Shown: positions 43,606 through 53,487, numbered from the stretch's first letter. The stretch: 64,000 nt of DNA from an uncultured Rickettsiales bacterium (GCA_944392135.1 CALXVQ010000006.1:25386-89385), one strand, 5' to 3'. Notes: a model not told the origin generated them from the letters alone. Numbers and translations: made by a program.

Positions 43606-44157
43606 ATGATTAAGTTTTTAAAGGCATTATTATTTTTTATTATTGTACTTTTTGCATTTGCATTAGGTGTAAAATATTCTTATTTATTCTCAAAAGCTGA
43701 TTTAAGTATATTGACAGAAGCTGATATTTCTTTTGAAGAAGATAATAAAAACACAAAACCAAAGAGTCAAGCAATAGTAATTGAAGAAGAACCTATTGAA
43801 ACTGCTCCTTTAACCGAAGCAGAACAACAAGACATTGAAAATATTAATGATACATTACCTAATTTTGAAAATATGAATGAAGAAGTTGGTGATGAATTAT
43901 CTGGTAATGAAAATATGGTACCAATGGATGCTGCTAATGAAAATGATTTAAGCAATTTAAATAATGATACAGCTACAACAACCGACACAACCGCAACAGA
44001 TAACACAACAACTAATACTACAAGCGATACAACTATTAATACAAATATTGATGCAACAAATAATCAAAATACAGAAAATCAAGCAGTAGCACCAGTTGCA
44101 ACAGATAATAAAGTAGCAAATACTGAAAATGTAAATAATAATTTACAAAAACAATAA
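43606..44157 (+). CDS. Membrane-anchored Asn/Thr-rich protein, unknown
   Basis: A 183-residue protein with one N-terminal membrane helix (4-26), then a hydrophilic, low-complexity part: acidic (35-110) and Thr/Asn-rich (115-160, TTTDTTATDNTTTNTT). Stop and mnmE start overlap as TAATG, so translation is coupled. The acidic then Thr-rich build is like a stalk or scaffold; no family recognised. The 220 bp upstream (43385-43605) holds only AT-rich sequence. Confidence 0.7.
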   Translation: MIKFLKALLFFIIVLFAFALGVKYSYLFSKADLSILTEADISFEEDNKNTKPKSQAIVIEEEPIETAPLTEAEQQDIENINDTLPNFENMNEEVGDELSGNENMVPMDAANENDLSNLNNDTATTTDTTATDNTTTNTTSDTTINTNIDATNNQNTENQAVAPVATDNKVANTENVNNNLQKQ

Positions 44158-45485
44158 TGAGTACAATTTTTGCACCTTTAACATTAAAAGGTTTATGTAG
44201 TATATATGTTATAAGGATTTCTGGTGAGAAATCCTTAAATTGTTTAAAAACTCTTGGTATTCAAAAAACATTAATACCACAAAAAGCAACTTTATGTAAG
44301 ATAAAAGATAAAAACAATGAGATACTTGATGAAGCATTAGTTATATATTTTAAAGCACCACATAGCTTTACTGGTGAAGATGTTGTTGAAATTAATTTAC
44401 ATTGTTCTAATTATATTATCTCAAAAGTATTTTCTATTCTATCATCAATAGAAAATGTTAGAATGGCAGAAAAGGGCGAATTCTCAAAAAGAGCTTTTTT
44501 AAATAATAAAATTGATTTAATGCAAGCAGAATCTATTGTTGATTTAATAAATGCAGAAACAGAAATGCAACATAAATTAGCAATAAATCAATTACAGGGT
44601 AAAAATTCTAATTTCTATAATAATTTAAGACAAAAGATTGTTGAAATACTTGCACTTTTAGAAGCTTTTATAGATTTTCCAGAAGAAGATATACCACAAG
44701 ATATGCAAGATGAAATTTTGGCTAAAATATCAAATATTAAAATAGAAATTCAAAATAATTTAAATGATGATAATGTTGGTGAAAAAATTAGAGATGGCTT
44801 CCATATTTCTATAATTGGCGAACCTAATGCCGGAAAATCAACTTTATTAAATTATTTATCAAAAAGAGATATAGCAATAGTTTCTGATATTGCGGGCACA
44901 ACAAGAGATATTATAGAAGTTAGTTTAAATATTGCTGGTATTCCTGTAATTTTATATGACACGGCTGGTATTAGAGAAACAGAAGACATTATTGAAAAAG
45001 AAGGTGTAAAAAGGGCAATTAGAAATGCAAATACTGCCGATATTAAAATTTTAGTTATTGATAGTAATAATTTAAATATAGATAAAAATATTATAGATTT
45101 AATTGACAAAAATACTATAATTCTTTTAAATAAGATTGATATATTAAAAAATAAAAATATTGATAAAAATATTTTTAAAGATGCAGAGATTTTAGAAATA
45201 TCTTTAAAAGATAAAATTAATTTAGATAAATTTTTAGATATATTAAAAAATAAATTAGAAAGTATAGTATCGCCAAATATAAATACTACAATTACAAATG
45301 AAAGATATAGAAATGAATTAGAAAAGGCATTAGAATATCTTGAATTCTTTAATTTTGATTTACCTATTGAAATTAATGCAGAAAATATTAGAATGTCGGC
45401 TGATTGTATAGGCAGAATCACTGGAAAAATTAATTCTGATGAAATACTTGATAATATATTTTCAAAATTCTGTATAGGAAAATAA
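44157..45485 (+). CDS. mnmE: tRNA modification GTPase MnmE
   Basis: A 442-residue GTPase that, with MnmG, builds the cmnm5U34 modification of wobble uridine. N-terminal folate-binding domain (1-~115), helical domain, and G domain: G1 GEPNAGKST (~222-230), switch GTTRDI, G3 DTAGIRE, G4 LNKID; the C-terminus ends FCIGK with the essential Cys. Coupled to the upstream membrane-protein gene and convergent with the YihY gene at 2 bp. Confidence 0.97.
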   Translation: MSTIFAPLTLKGLCSIYVIRISGEKSLNCLKTLGIQKTLIPQKATLCKIKDKNNEILDEALVIYFKAPHSFTGEDVVEINLHCSNYIISKVFSILSSIENVRMAEKGEFSKRAFLNNKIDLMQAESIVDLINAETEMQHKLAINQLQGKNSNFYNNLRQKIVEILALLEAFIDFPEEDIPQDMQDEILAKISNIKIEIQNNLNDDNVGEKIRDGFHISIIGEPNAGKSTLLNYLSKRDIAIVSDIAGTTRDIIEVSLNIAGIPVILYDTAGIRETEDIIEKEGVKRAIRNANTADIKILVIDSNNLNIDKNIIDLIDKNTIILLNKIDILKNKNIDKNIFKDAEILEISLKDKINLDKFLDILKNKLESIVSPNINTTITNERYRNELEKALEYLEFFNFDLPIEINAENIRMSADCIGRITGKINSDEILDNIFSKFCIGK

Positions 45486-45487
45486 AT

Positions 45488-46411
45488 TTATTTTGTATTA
45501 AAAGTTTCTTTTAAATTATGGTTAAATTCAGCACCAAAAATTAAGATTATAGCCATTATATAAAAGAAAAATAATGTAATAATAATTCCAGCAAGACTTC
45601 CATAAACAACTTGAAATTTTGCCATTTTTTGTAAATAAAATGTTAATATTTTTAAAGTTATAGACCAACCAAAAAGGGTTAATAGTGAACCCCATATAAT
45701 ATTTCTAAATTTTTCTCTTTTTGATGGAATAATATAATAAACCGAAAAAATGAATATAAATAAGAATAAACTTAAAAATAATGGTTTTAATAAAATTAAT
45801 ATATCATGAAATATAAAATTTATATCAAAAAATTTATTAAGGAAAGTTAGTGGTATAAATTTATCAATAAGTTGAATCATTTTAGGAAAAATAATAGTGA
45901 TAAATATTAAACTAATGATAAGAATTGTCATTAATAAAAATTGTAGCATACTTATTGATCTTCTAAAAAAATAAGATTTTCTATGTTTTACCCTTGATGA
46001 TTTATCTAAAATATTTTTTAAATTTTGAACTAATGAAGAGGCACTCCATATTAAAGTTAAAGATGCTATTGAAATAATACTACTCTTGGGACCATTGATA
46101 ACATTATCAATAACTGGAAGTATAGTTTTTACAACATATTCTGGTAATGTAGTTTCAGCAATTTGTATAAATCTAATACCAATGTCAGTTTGCCCAATAT
46201 AACCCAATAAAATTGTAAAAAATATCATAAATGGAAAAATTGCAAATAGCATTGAATAAGCTAATGACTCTGCCTCGGTTGTTCCATTATGGAGATTAAA
46301 AGTAAAAATAGTTTTATAAATAGAAATCCATAACTTTTTAAAAAAGTTTTTAATTTTTTGTTTTAATTGAAATATTTTTATTTTTTTAATTATGTTATTA
46401 AGTATTTTCAT
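45488..46411 (-). CDS. YihY/BrkB-family inner-membrane protein
   Basis: A 307-residue protein with about six hydrophobic segments and the family's markers: AESLAYSMLFAIFPFMIFF (~48-66), LIWSASSLVQNLKNILDKSSRV and the C-terminal VVYGSLAGIIITLFFFYIMAIILIFGAEFNH. Earlier called RNase BN; that name is considered wrong for this family. Function unknown. It starts 14 bp inside the preceding lytic transglycosylase gene's end. Confidence 0.9.
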   Translation of the reverse strand: MKILNNIIKKIKIFQLKQKIKNFFKKLWISIYKTIFTFNLHNGTTEAESLAYSMLFAIFPFMIFFTILLGYIGQTDIGIRFIQIAETTLPEYVVKTILPVIDNVINGPKSSIISIASLTLIWSASSLVQNLKNILDKSSRVKHRKSYFFRRSISMLQFLLMTILIISLIFITIIFPKMIQLIDKFIPLTFLNKFFDINFIFHDILILLKPLFLSLFLFIFIFSVYYIIPSKREKFRNIIWGSLLTLFGWSITLKILTFYLQKMAKFQVVYGSLAGIIITLFFFYIMAIILIFGAEFNHNLKETFNTK

Positions 46412-48515
46412 CTTGTGTTGTAGTGTTGTTTGATGCTAATTGATTATTATAATTAAATTTTTCTAAAACATATTCATACACAATAGAATTTTCTATAATT
46501 CTTTGTACATAATTTCTGGTTTCAGCATAACTAATTAATTCCATCCAATTTACTATATCTTTAATATCGTTCATATTTCTAGGATCTCCATAATCTCTAA
46601 TCCATCTATTTACAGCACCTGGACCAGCATTATAGGAAGCAATGGCTAAAACTTGTGAGCCATCAAATTGTTTTATTAAAGAATTAATATAATAAGAACC
46701 TAATAAAATATTATAAGCAGGGTTAGTTCTTAATTCTCTTAAATTATAAGTTAATTTCATTTGTCTAGCAACACTTTTTGCAGTTTGTGGCATTAATTGC
46801 ATAAAACCGGTTGCTCCTACATGACTTCTAGCTGATATATGGAAACCACTTTCTTGTTTAATAATGGAATGTACTAAATGTGAATTAGGATTTTCTAAAT
46901 TTATAATATTTAATAATGGATATAAATTATCTACAAAATAAACATCTTTATATGTTAATTGTTTAGCTAATTTTCCAATTAATTCTTCTTGGTTGGTACT
47001 TTTTGCAATTTCAAAAATTGCACTCATTTCACCTTTTGAATTAGCAGAATTAATTGCTGATAAAAATAATTTATAAGAATCATTTTTACTATTTCCATAT
47101 TTAGCAAGTAGATAAGCCATTTTTACAACATTATTGTTAAGTACATTCGTTTCTTCTTGCTTTGTAAATTGTGGTGGTTCTGGTAAGGGATTTTTGGAAA
47201 TTAAAGATGGAATACCTAATAACTCATTTTTTGCATGCAAAGATAATTGACCATAAAAATATAATGTATAATTAGAAGCTACATCATACCATTTTACAGC
47301 TTCTTCTATATTATTGTCTGATTCCATTGATCTTCCAGCCCAGTATGCTGCTCTTGATTTGCTTACAGGATAACTAACAGCATCATACATGGAATAAAAA
47401 TGTTTATAAGCATTTTTTGGCTCATTTAAAAATACTAATGCAATCCAACCAGATAACCATTGAGATTCGGCATAATCTTCTGTACCAGGTTTTAAGTTAT
47501 TATTTGATGCTAAAAAATAAGCATCTTCATATTCTTTATCTTTAATTAAATTTCTTGCATAATATTTTTGATATACAAACCATTTATCAGGCCTTAAAGA
47601 TTTATTGTCTTTACTAAGTAAAATTTTCAAAGCATCGTCATAATTTTTTCTTTTGTGTTCATATACAAATCTAGTATATAATAATAAATCATTATTTCTT
47701 AAATTATTAGGAATTGTTCTTAAAATATTATTTATATATTTAGGATTTTGATTAATTTTTATAATACCAGAATATAATGTATTATATTTTTTATCTAAAT
47801 TTTTCATAATTAATTTTGCTTCTGTATATTTTTTGTCCCATAATAAAATTTCAGTTTTTTTAGCATAAATATTTTCATTTAAATATGGTGAAAAATTAAA
47901 TAAAAAATCATTTAATTCATTTCCTGTAAAATTATAATCATAAAAAGTATTTTCAATTTCTTGTGATAATTCTTTATTATTTTTATCTTCTGCTTCATTT
48001 ACTTTTGCAATAAGATTTTTAATAGCAACTTTTGTACTTAATGGTTTTATATTACTAAAATAATTTTTTGCAAATTGATATGGAATATCTTGATTTAAAT
48101 ACATTGATTCAGCTTTTCTCTTCAATGTTCCAATATTAGGTAAATATTGATGAGTTTGTATAAAATTTAATAAATTATTAAATTCACTTTCTGCTGAACT
48201 TTGTGGTAAATCTGTATATTTTTTCCATAAAACATATTCAACCATGGCATCTTTTAGATGTTCGCTTTTAATTGAATCAGCCCATGATAAAGCATCTTCC
48301 CATCTATCTTTGTTTAATAAATCTACTGTTTTATTAAAAGTTTTTACATCTGCTTGATCTACTTGTAATTTTAACTTAATATCTTGGTTTGTTTTAAAAA
48401 ATATATTTTTATTGTCATCAGCATCATTTTTATATGACAAATTAGCATGCGATATATTTAAAAATATAGCACAAAATAGTATATATAAAAAAATATATTT
48501 TAAAAATTTTATCAT
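46398..48515 (-). CDS. Soluble-type lytic murein transglycosylase (Slt70-like)
   Basis: A 705-residue periplasmic enzyme that cleaves peptidoglycan glycan chains. Signal peptide (1-24), a long alpha-solenoid superhelical region (~40-520) and a C-terminal lysozyme-like domain with IIKQESGFHISARSHVGATGFMQLMPQTAKSVARQM (catalytic Glu in ESGF), then ILLGSYYINSLIKQFDG, ASYNAGPGAVNRWI and YAETRNYVQRI. The order fits Slt70. Overlaps the YihY gene by 14 bp. Confidence 0.93.
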   Translation of the reverse strand: MIKFLKYIFLYILFCAIFLNISHANLSYKNDADDNKNIFFKTNQDIKLKLQVDQADVKTFNKTVDLLNKDRWEDALSWADSIKSEHLKDAMVEYVLWKKYTDLPQSSAESEFNNLLNFIQTHQYLPNIGTLKRKAESMYLNQDIPYQFAKNYFSNIKPLSTKVAIKNLIAKVNEAEDKNNKELSQEIENTFYDYNFTGNELNDFLFNFSPYLNENIYAKKTEILLWDKKYTEAKLIMKNLDKKYNTLYSGIIKINQNPKYINNILRTIPNNLRNNDLLLYTRFVYEHKRKNYDDALKILLSKDNKSLRPDKWFVYQKYYARNLIKDKEYEDAYFLASNNNLKPGTEDYAESQWLSGWIALVFLNEPKNAYKHFYSMYDAVSYPVSKSRAAYWAGRSMESDNNIEEAVKWYDVASNYTLYFYGQLSLHAKNELLGIPSLISKNPLPEPPQFTKQEETNVLNNNVVKMAYLLAKYGNSKNDSYKLFLSAINSANSKGEMSAIFEIAKSTNQEELIGKLAKQLTYKDVYFVDNLYPLLNIINLENPNSHLVHSIIKQESGFHISARSHVGATGFMQLMPQTAKSVARQMKLTYNLRELRTNPAYNILLGSYYINSLIKQFDGSQVLAIASYNAGPGAVNRWIRDYGDPRNMNDIKDIVNWMELISYAETRNYVQRIIENSIVYEYVLEKFNYNNQLASNNTTTQDENT

Positions 48516-48619
48516 AATTAAATTTAATTAAAACTATTAAATAATAGAATATTTTTTTTATATTTCAAGTTTATATATATATTATAATTAAAATTTTTTT
48601 AAAAAAATATGATAAAAAC

Positions 48620-48647
48620 TTGAAATATTAAAAAAAAGTTATATATA
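48620..48647 (+). promoter_or_regulatory. Candidate promoter of pyk
   Basis: TTGAAA (48620-48625), 16-base spacer, TATATA (48642-48647), about 32 bases before the start codon. Confidence 0.4.
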
Positions 48648-48678
48648 GTAATTATGTTGTAATGTTATTTAAAAGAAA

Positions 48679-50067
48679 ATGAAAAGAACAAAAATCGTAG
48701 CTACAATTGGGCCAAAGTCAGAGAGCCCAGAAATTTTAAAGCAATTATCAGAAGCAGGTGTTAATGTATTTAGACTTAATTTTTCCCATGGCACACACGA
48801 AGAACATGGAAAAAAGATTGATGCAATTAGAGAGTTAAATCTCCCTGGTGGTATTATGCTTGATACAAAAGGACCAGAAATTAGAACTGGTGAAGTTAGG
48901 GGAGAAATTCCTGTGAAAGTTGGTGATAAAATAATTTTTACAATAGAAAAAGGTGTTTATGAAGATACTGGTAAAATTTCAGTAAATTATAAAGATTTTA
49001 TTAAAGATGTAAAAGTTGGAACAATAGTTGTAATTGATAGTGGTGTTATTGATGCCAAAGTTACAAAAATTGAAGGTAATGATATATATTGTGATATTAT
49101 AAAGGGTTCTGGAAAAATTACAACAAAAAGACATATCAACTTGATGGGTGAGCATGTTTCATTACCTACAATCACAGAGAATGATGTTAAAGATATTGAC
49201 TTTGGTATTGAAAAGAAAGTTGATTTTATAGCTCTTTCTTTCGCTAGAACTGCAAAAGATATTGAAACATTAAGAGAATATTGCAGAAAGAAAGGACATG
49301 TACCACATATTATACCAAAAATTGAAAATGGTGAAGCTGTTGAAAATTTAGAAGAAATTGTTAAAGCTTCTGATGGTATTATGGTTGCAAGAGGTGATTT
49401 AGCTTGTGAAATTCCTTTTGCAAAAGTTCCACAAATTCAAAAACAAATTATAGAATTATGTGATTTATATTCAAAACCAGTTATTATTGCAACACAAATG
49501 TTATTATCAATGGTTGATAATATTACTCCAACAAGAGCAGAAGTTTCTGATGTTGCAAATGCGGTTTATGAAGGTGCTGATGCTGTTATGACATCTGATG
49601 AGACTACAAAAGGTTTTGATCCTGTAAATGTTATTAATGTTATGGCTGATATTGTTTCTACAAATGAACAAGAATATATTGTTAAAACATATAACGAAGA
49701 AATGACAACTGATGAATTAAATAAAGAATTAGTTAAATCATCAGTTAGAACAGCAGATTTTAATGATGCTGTTGATTCAATAATTGTTTTAACAAAATCC
49801 GGAAAAATGGCTTCTTGTATTTCTGGTGAAAAACCTAGCTGTCCAGTTTATGCATTTACAGATAATAATGTAGCAAAAAATACAATGTCATTATTATGGG
49901 GTGTTTATCCTGAAAAAATTGCTTTTGATGCTACAAATTATGAAAGTGCAATTAATGAAGCATTAAATCAAGTTAAAACAAAATATAATGCAAAAAGATG
50001 TTTATTAATTTCTTATAATAAAGTTAATGGTGTAGAATACCCAATTATTGCTATTAAAGATTTATAA
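48679..50067 (+). CDS. pyk: Pyruvate kinase
   Basis: A 462-residue glycolytic enzyme making pyruvate and ATP from phosphoenolpyruvate and ADP. Conserved: KIVATIGPKS, FRLNFSHGTHEEH, MLDTKGPEIRTG, ALSFARTAKDIE, PKIENGEAVENL, DGIMVARGDLACEIPF, ATQMLLSM, PTRAEVSDVANAVYEGADAVMTSDETTKG. The C-terminal allosteric domain is present. Monocistronic, with promoter and terminator. With the acetate--CoA ligase it supports fermentative ATP supply. Confidence 0.97.
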   Translation: MKRTKIVATIGPKSESPEILKQLSEAGVNVFRLNFSHGTHEEHGKKIDAIRELNLPGGIMLDTKGPEIRTGEVRGEIPVKVGDKIIFTIEKGVYEDTGKISVNYKDFIKDVKVGTIVVIDSGVIDAKVTKIEGNDIYCDIIKGSGKITTKRHINLMGEHVSLPTITENDVKDIDFGIEKKVDFIALSFARTAKDIETLREYCRKKGHVPHIIPKIENGEAVENLEEIVKASDGIMVARGDLACEIPFAKVPQIQKQIIELCDLYSKPVIIATQMLLSMVDNITPTRAEVSDVANAVYEGADAVMTSDETTKGFDPVNVINVMADIVSTNEQEYIVKTYNEEMTTDELNKELVKSSVRTADFNDAVDSIIVLTKSGKMASCISGEKPSCPVYAFTDNNVAKNTMSLLWGVYPEKIAFDATNYESAINEALNQVKTKYNAKRCLLISYNKVNGVEYPIIAIKDL

Positions 50068-50089
50068 TTAATTAATAAAATAATATTTT

Positions 50090-50118
50090 ATTAGCCCACC
50101 ATAAAGTGGGCTTTTAAA
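50090..50118 (+). terminator. Terminator of pyk
   Basis: AGCCCAC / GTGGGCT stem (50093-50099 and 50106-50112) followed by TTTT. Confidence 0.8.
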
Positions 50119-50284
50119 ATGTTTACTTTAATATTAAATTGTTTATTCATGAATGTAGTACTTTATTTTTGACATTTATTTTCTGTTTTTATATCTGTTG
50201 CTGATAGTAAATTTTTTCTTTTTTGTTTTTGTGTTTATTATTATTGGTGATTTCTTTTATTTTTCTGCGAATGAATAACATAAT

Positions 50285-50704
50285 AGTGGTTTGTGGATTG
50301 CCACGACTTCTGCGAAGTCTCGCAATGACGAAGGGGGCAAAGGGTAGTGAATTGTTTTATTTTTTTGTGAATAAATAAAATATCAGTGGTTTATGGATTG
50401 CTTCACTTCGTTCGCAATGACGAAAAAAAGAACCATCATTGCGAGGCTTTGAAAAAGCCGTGGCAATCTCAGTATAGCAACAACTACACTCAACCCACAC
50501 TGTCATTGCAAGAGTTCGTAGAACTCGTGGCAATCTCAGTAGGGGACATAATTATTGATTCATAGAATTCTTTTGTTTTTTGTTTTTTAGTGGGGAGTTT
50601 GTGGTTTATGGATTGCTTCACTTTGTTCGCAATGACAGTAGCCCACACTGTTATTGCAATTATAAAACCATCATTGCGAGAGCCGAAGGCTTGTGGTAAT
50701 CCAT
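50285..50704. repeat. Repeat island 3; no gene 50119-50803
   Basis: Hairpin repeats at 50296-50330, 50395-50423, 50435-50471, 50501-50538, 50609-50637 and 50669-50704, in both orientations. The rest is AT-rich, with the likely dapF promoter at its right edge. An overlapping reading frame across 50590-50838 is a translation of repeats and was rejected. Confidence 0.9.
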
Positions 50705-50709
50705 TGTTT

Positions 50710-50739
50710 TTGACTTATGATTGTAATAAGTATTATAAA
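50710..50739 (+). promoter_or_regulatory. Candidate promoter of dapF
   Basis: TTGACT (50710-50715), 18-base spacer, TATAAA (50734-50739), directly after the last repeat of island 3. A second candidate, TTGACT at 50749 with TACATT at 50771, overlaps the leader. Confidence 0.4.
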
Positions 50740-50803
50740 TTATTTATCTTGACTTTATATGGTAAAATTTTACATTTAAAATGTATTAATAATTTTCTCT
50801 ATT

Positions 50804-51580
50804 ATGAAATTTACAAAAATGCATGGTTGCGGAAATGATTTTATAGTTTTGAATGAAGTGAGTGGCAAAAATAATTTATCGGCAGAGCAAGTAAAACAAT
50901 TATGCAATAGAAAATATGGTATTGGTGCTGATGGTATACTTATTATTTCATCATCAAATATTGCTGATATTAAAATGAGAATTATTAATGCAGATGGGAC
51001 AGAAGCCGAAATGTGTGGAAATGGTATAAGATGTATTGCTAAATATGCTTATGATAATGATATTATTAAACAAGAGAAATTTAATATTGAAACAGGTGCA
51101 GGTATTAAACAAGTTGAGTTGATTATAAAAAATAATAAATGTATTGCTGTAAAAGTTGATATGGGTAAAGCTGAATTTTTAAATAATCCTACAAATAATG
51201 AATATGATTTAAATTGTGTATCTGTTGGCAATCCACATGCTGTTATGATTGTTGAAAATTTTGATAATAATATAGTAAAGGATTTAGGGCCTAAAATAGA
51301 AAATCATAAAGGTTTTATTAATAAAACAAATGTAGAGTTTGCAAAAATAATTGATAAAGAAAATATTGATTTAAGAGTATGGGAAAGGGGGTGTGGAGAA
51401 ACAGAAGCTTGTGGGACAGGTGCTTGTGCTACTGTTTCTGTATTAAATCATATTGGACTATTAAGCAATCATTGTAATGTTAACATGCTTGGTGGTATGT
51501 TGACTATTGATATTATAAATAATGAAATTTTTATGACTGGTGAAGCTATAAAAGTTTTTGATGGTGAAATAGAAATTTAA
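50804..51580 (+). CDS. dapF: Diaminopimelate epimerase
   Basis: A 258-residue enzyme converting LL- to meso-diaminopimelate for peptidoglycan and lysine. Both catalytic cysteines are present: Cys71 in ADGTEAEMCGNGIRC and the one in GETEACGTGACA near residue 206. N-terminus KFTKMHGCGNDFIV is standard. Its end overlaps the convergent head-closure gene by 4 bp. Confidence 0.96.
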   Translation: MKFTKMHGCGNDFIVLNEVSGKNNLSAEQVKQLCNRKYGIGADGILIISSSNIADIKMRIINADGTEAEMCGNGIRCIAKYAYDNDIIKQEKFNIETGAGIKQVELIIKNNKCIAVKVDMGKAEFLNNPTNNEYDLNCVSVGNPHAVMIVENFDNNIVKDLGPKIENHKGFINKTNVEFAKIIDKENIDLRVWERGCGETEACGTGACATVSVLNHIGLLSNHCNVNMLGGMLTIDIINNEIFMTGEAIKVFDGEIEI

Positions 51581-51912
51581 TTTATAATTTCTTCTTCTGC
51601 TATTATTTCTAATATTTTGTTTTCTTCCATAATATTCATAATATTTATTATATTAAAAATTCTATCTTTGAATTTAATTCTATCATTATTTTTAATATTT
51701 TTTGTATATCTTATAGTAATTATATAAGTTATTTTATCACTTATTTTATTTGCTTCAAAATCATTACTTGTATTTGTTGGTTTTATTTCAGCCCAGCAAG
51801 TAGATATTGTAGTCCAAGTCTCTGTAAAACCACCGTAATTATCTGGTTCTTTAACTTTTTCTTGAATTTCTATTCTTTTATTTAATCTGTCAATTAATAC
51901 ATCGTTTGCCAT
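51577..51912 (-). CDS. Phage-type head closure / head-tail adaptor protein (gene transfer agent-like)
   Basis: 111 residues. Family layout of SPP1 gp16-type head-completion proteins: LNKRIEIQEKVKEPDNYGGFTETWTTISTCWAEIKPTN (10-47), then beta strands ITYIITIRYTKNIKNNDRIKFKDRIFNIINI (about 61-91), ending in a strand before EIIAEE. These close the portal and join the tail. It directly follows the connector gene (1 bp gap), as in phages. Together they form the third site of head genes in the window. Confidence 0.82.
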   Translation of the reverse strand: MANDVLIDRLNKRIEIQEKVKEPDNYGGFTETWTTISTCWAEIKPTNTSNDFEANKISDKITYIITIRYTKNIKNNDRIKFKDRIFNIINIMNIMEENKILEIIAEEEIIN

Positions 51913-51913
51913 A

Positions 51914-52453
51914 TTATAACCTTATTTGTTTATATTTTTTGTAAATATTTAAAGAATTTAATGGAATTGGTGAATAGCCACTTCTATCTTCATACATTCT
52001 TGCTATATGCATTAATAATGCTTGTATTAATTCATCATTTATTTTTTCTAAGCCTGCTTGATATTCAATATCAATTCTATAAAAATTATTAGGCTTATTT
52101 TTAAAATTTAAAATATTACCAATATTGTCTAAAAAATATTCTGTATTTTCTAATGTTGTTGTGTTTTGTTGAAAATCTATAATTTTAATATTATCTATTG
52201 ATATTATTGGTGAATAAGGTAGAATTAAAGAATTTCTTTTTAATTCATAAAGTGAATATATAAAAGTTTTTTGAATTAATGATTTATTTATATTCGTTTC
52301 GCATTGTTTAATAGCTGTTTTGATAATATTTTTAATTAAATCATCATCATCTTCAAAATCTACTTTTAAAAAAGATTTTACAAAATTTAATTCTATTGGT
52401 AAAATTGTATTTTCTTCTTTAATATTTAATACTGGATTTTTAATCATATACAT
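51914..52453 (-). CDS. Phage-type head-tail connector (gp6-like, gene transfer agent-like)
   Basis: 179 residues. Begins (M)IKNPVLNIKEENTILPIELNFVKSFLKVDFEDDDDLIKNIIKTAIKQCETNINKSLI, the usual helical start of HK97 gp6 / YqbG-like connectors, and ends with QALLMHIARMYEDRSGYSP. Starts at ATG 52453 or, two codons on, 52447. It forms a ring under the portal in the head-tail joint. Frame intact. It is divergent from a lipoprotein gene. Confidence 0.8.
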   Translation of the reverse strand: MYMIKNPVLNIKEENTILPIELNFVKSFLKVDFEDDDDLIKNIIKTAIKQCETNINKSLIQKTFIYSLYELKRNSLILPYSPIISIDNIKIIDFQQNTTTLENTEYFLDNIGNILNFKNKPNNFYRIDIEYQAGLEKINDELIQALLMHIARMYEDRSGYSPIPLNSLNIYKKYKQIRL

Positions 52454-52526
52454 ATATTTACATTTATTTGTTGATATTTTTTAAATTCTAAATAAATTTA
52501 AAATAGATTTTATTTCTATAAAAATA

Positions 52527-53417
52527 ATGTGGAAGTTATATAAATTATTAAATATATTTTTTCTTTTTCTTCTTATTTCTTGTCAAAGTAGTAATATGTT
52601 TAAGAATGAAATTGATTGGGTTGAGTTTGAAGATGATAATTTATGTATGATGCAAGGTATTGAGTTTAAAGATGAAGATACTAGAACTTTATATTGGAAA
52701 TGTAGATTAAGAATTATAAATCAAAGAATTGCTAATCAAAGCAATGATTATGGCTACTCACTTTTATTTAAGGGTAAATTAAAAAAATTAAGAAAAGCTA
52801 TAAAAAAGAAAATTAAAGAATTAAATGAAATAACTGAAATTGAAATAGATACATCTATTGATGAAAAGGAACATGCATATTGTATTACAATGAGAAATAA
52901 TGGTAATACTGATATGACATATTATGAATGTAGAGAAGAATTAGCTAAAAAAAGAAAAAGCAATGATGAAGATATTTTAAATAATGAAGAATTTTTACAA
53001 AGTATTACTCAAAATGATGAAGTTATATTGAATGATGATATTGTGGTTGTTGATGAAAAATGTATGAAATATGTTTATGATGAAGAAAAATTGAATTTAT
53101 GTATAGCTGATAATAAAACTTTTAATATATGTGTTAATAATATTATTAATCAATTAAATCAAAGACGAATAGATGATAAACTTTATTGTCATCAAAATAG
53201 TATAAATTTATACCCAGATTCTTTATTTAATAATCAAAATCAAAGTGGTGATATGATGGTTGGACCTACAATGAATAAAAATAACATAATTGATTTTAGA
53301 AATAAAGAATATGATGATTGTATAAAAAAAAGAAATATTAAATTAGAAGAATACAGAAAATATCTTGAAAATCAATGTATACTTAATAGTTTTCATAATT
53401 TAAAAGAAAACAATTAA
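52527..53417 (+). CDS. Cysteine-rich lipoprotein, unknown function
   Basis: A 296-residue lipoprotein: signal peptide with lipobox LISC (Cys19). The rest is hydrophilic, with spaced cysteines (C near 37, 53, 114, 130 then about 180-230) suggesting disulfides between short helical units, for example LCMMQGIEFKDEDTRTLYWKC and EEKLNLCIADNKTFNICVNNI. The C-terminus (NLKENN) is acidic-polar. No family recognised. It shares an intergenic region with the connector gene but is on the opposite strand. Confidence 0.7.
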   Translation: MWKLYKLLNIFFLFLLISCQSSNMFKNEIDWVEFEDDNLCMMQGIEFKDEDTRTLYWKCRLRIINQRIANQSNDYGYSLLFKGKLKKLRKAIKKKIKELNEITEIEIDTSIDEKEHAYCITMRNNGNTDMTYYECREELAKKRKSNDEDILNNEEFLQSITQNDEVILNDDIVVVDEKCMKYVYDEEKLNLCIADNKTFNICVNNIINQLNQRRIDDKLYCHQNSINLYPDSLFNNQNQSGDMMVGPTMNKNNIIDFRNKEYDDCIKKRNIKLEEYRKYLENQCILNSFHNLKENN

Positions 53418-53432
53418 ACAAATATAAAAATG

Positions 53433-53460
53433 TTGACTTTTACAAAAAATATATTATAAT
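53433..53460 (+). promoter_or_regulatory. Promoter of the 110-residue protein-iscU-radical SAM operon
   Basis: TTGACT (53433-53438), 16-base spacer, TATAAT (53455-53460), about 28 bases before the start codon. A strong match. Confidence 0.65.
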
Positions 53461-53487
53461 ATAAGTAGAATAATAATATGATTACTT

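Noticed and set aside
50590..50838. 82-codon frame before dapF
   Set aside because: It reads through two hairpin repeats and overlaps the dapF start in another frame.
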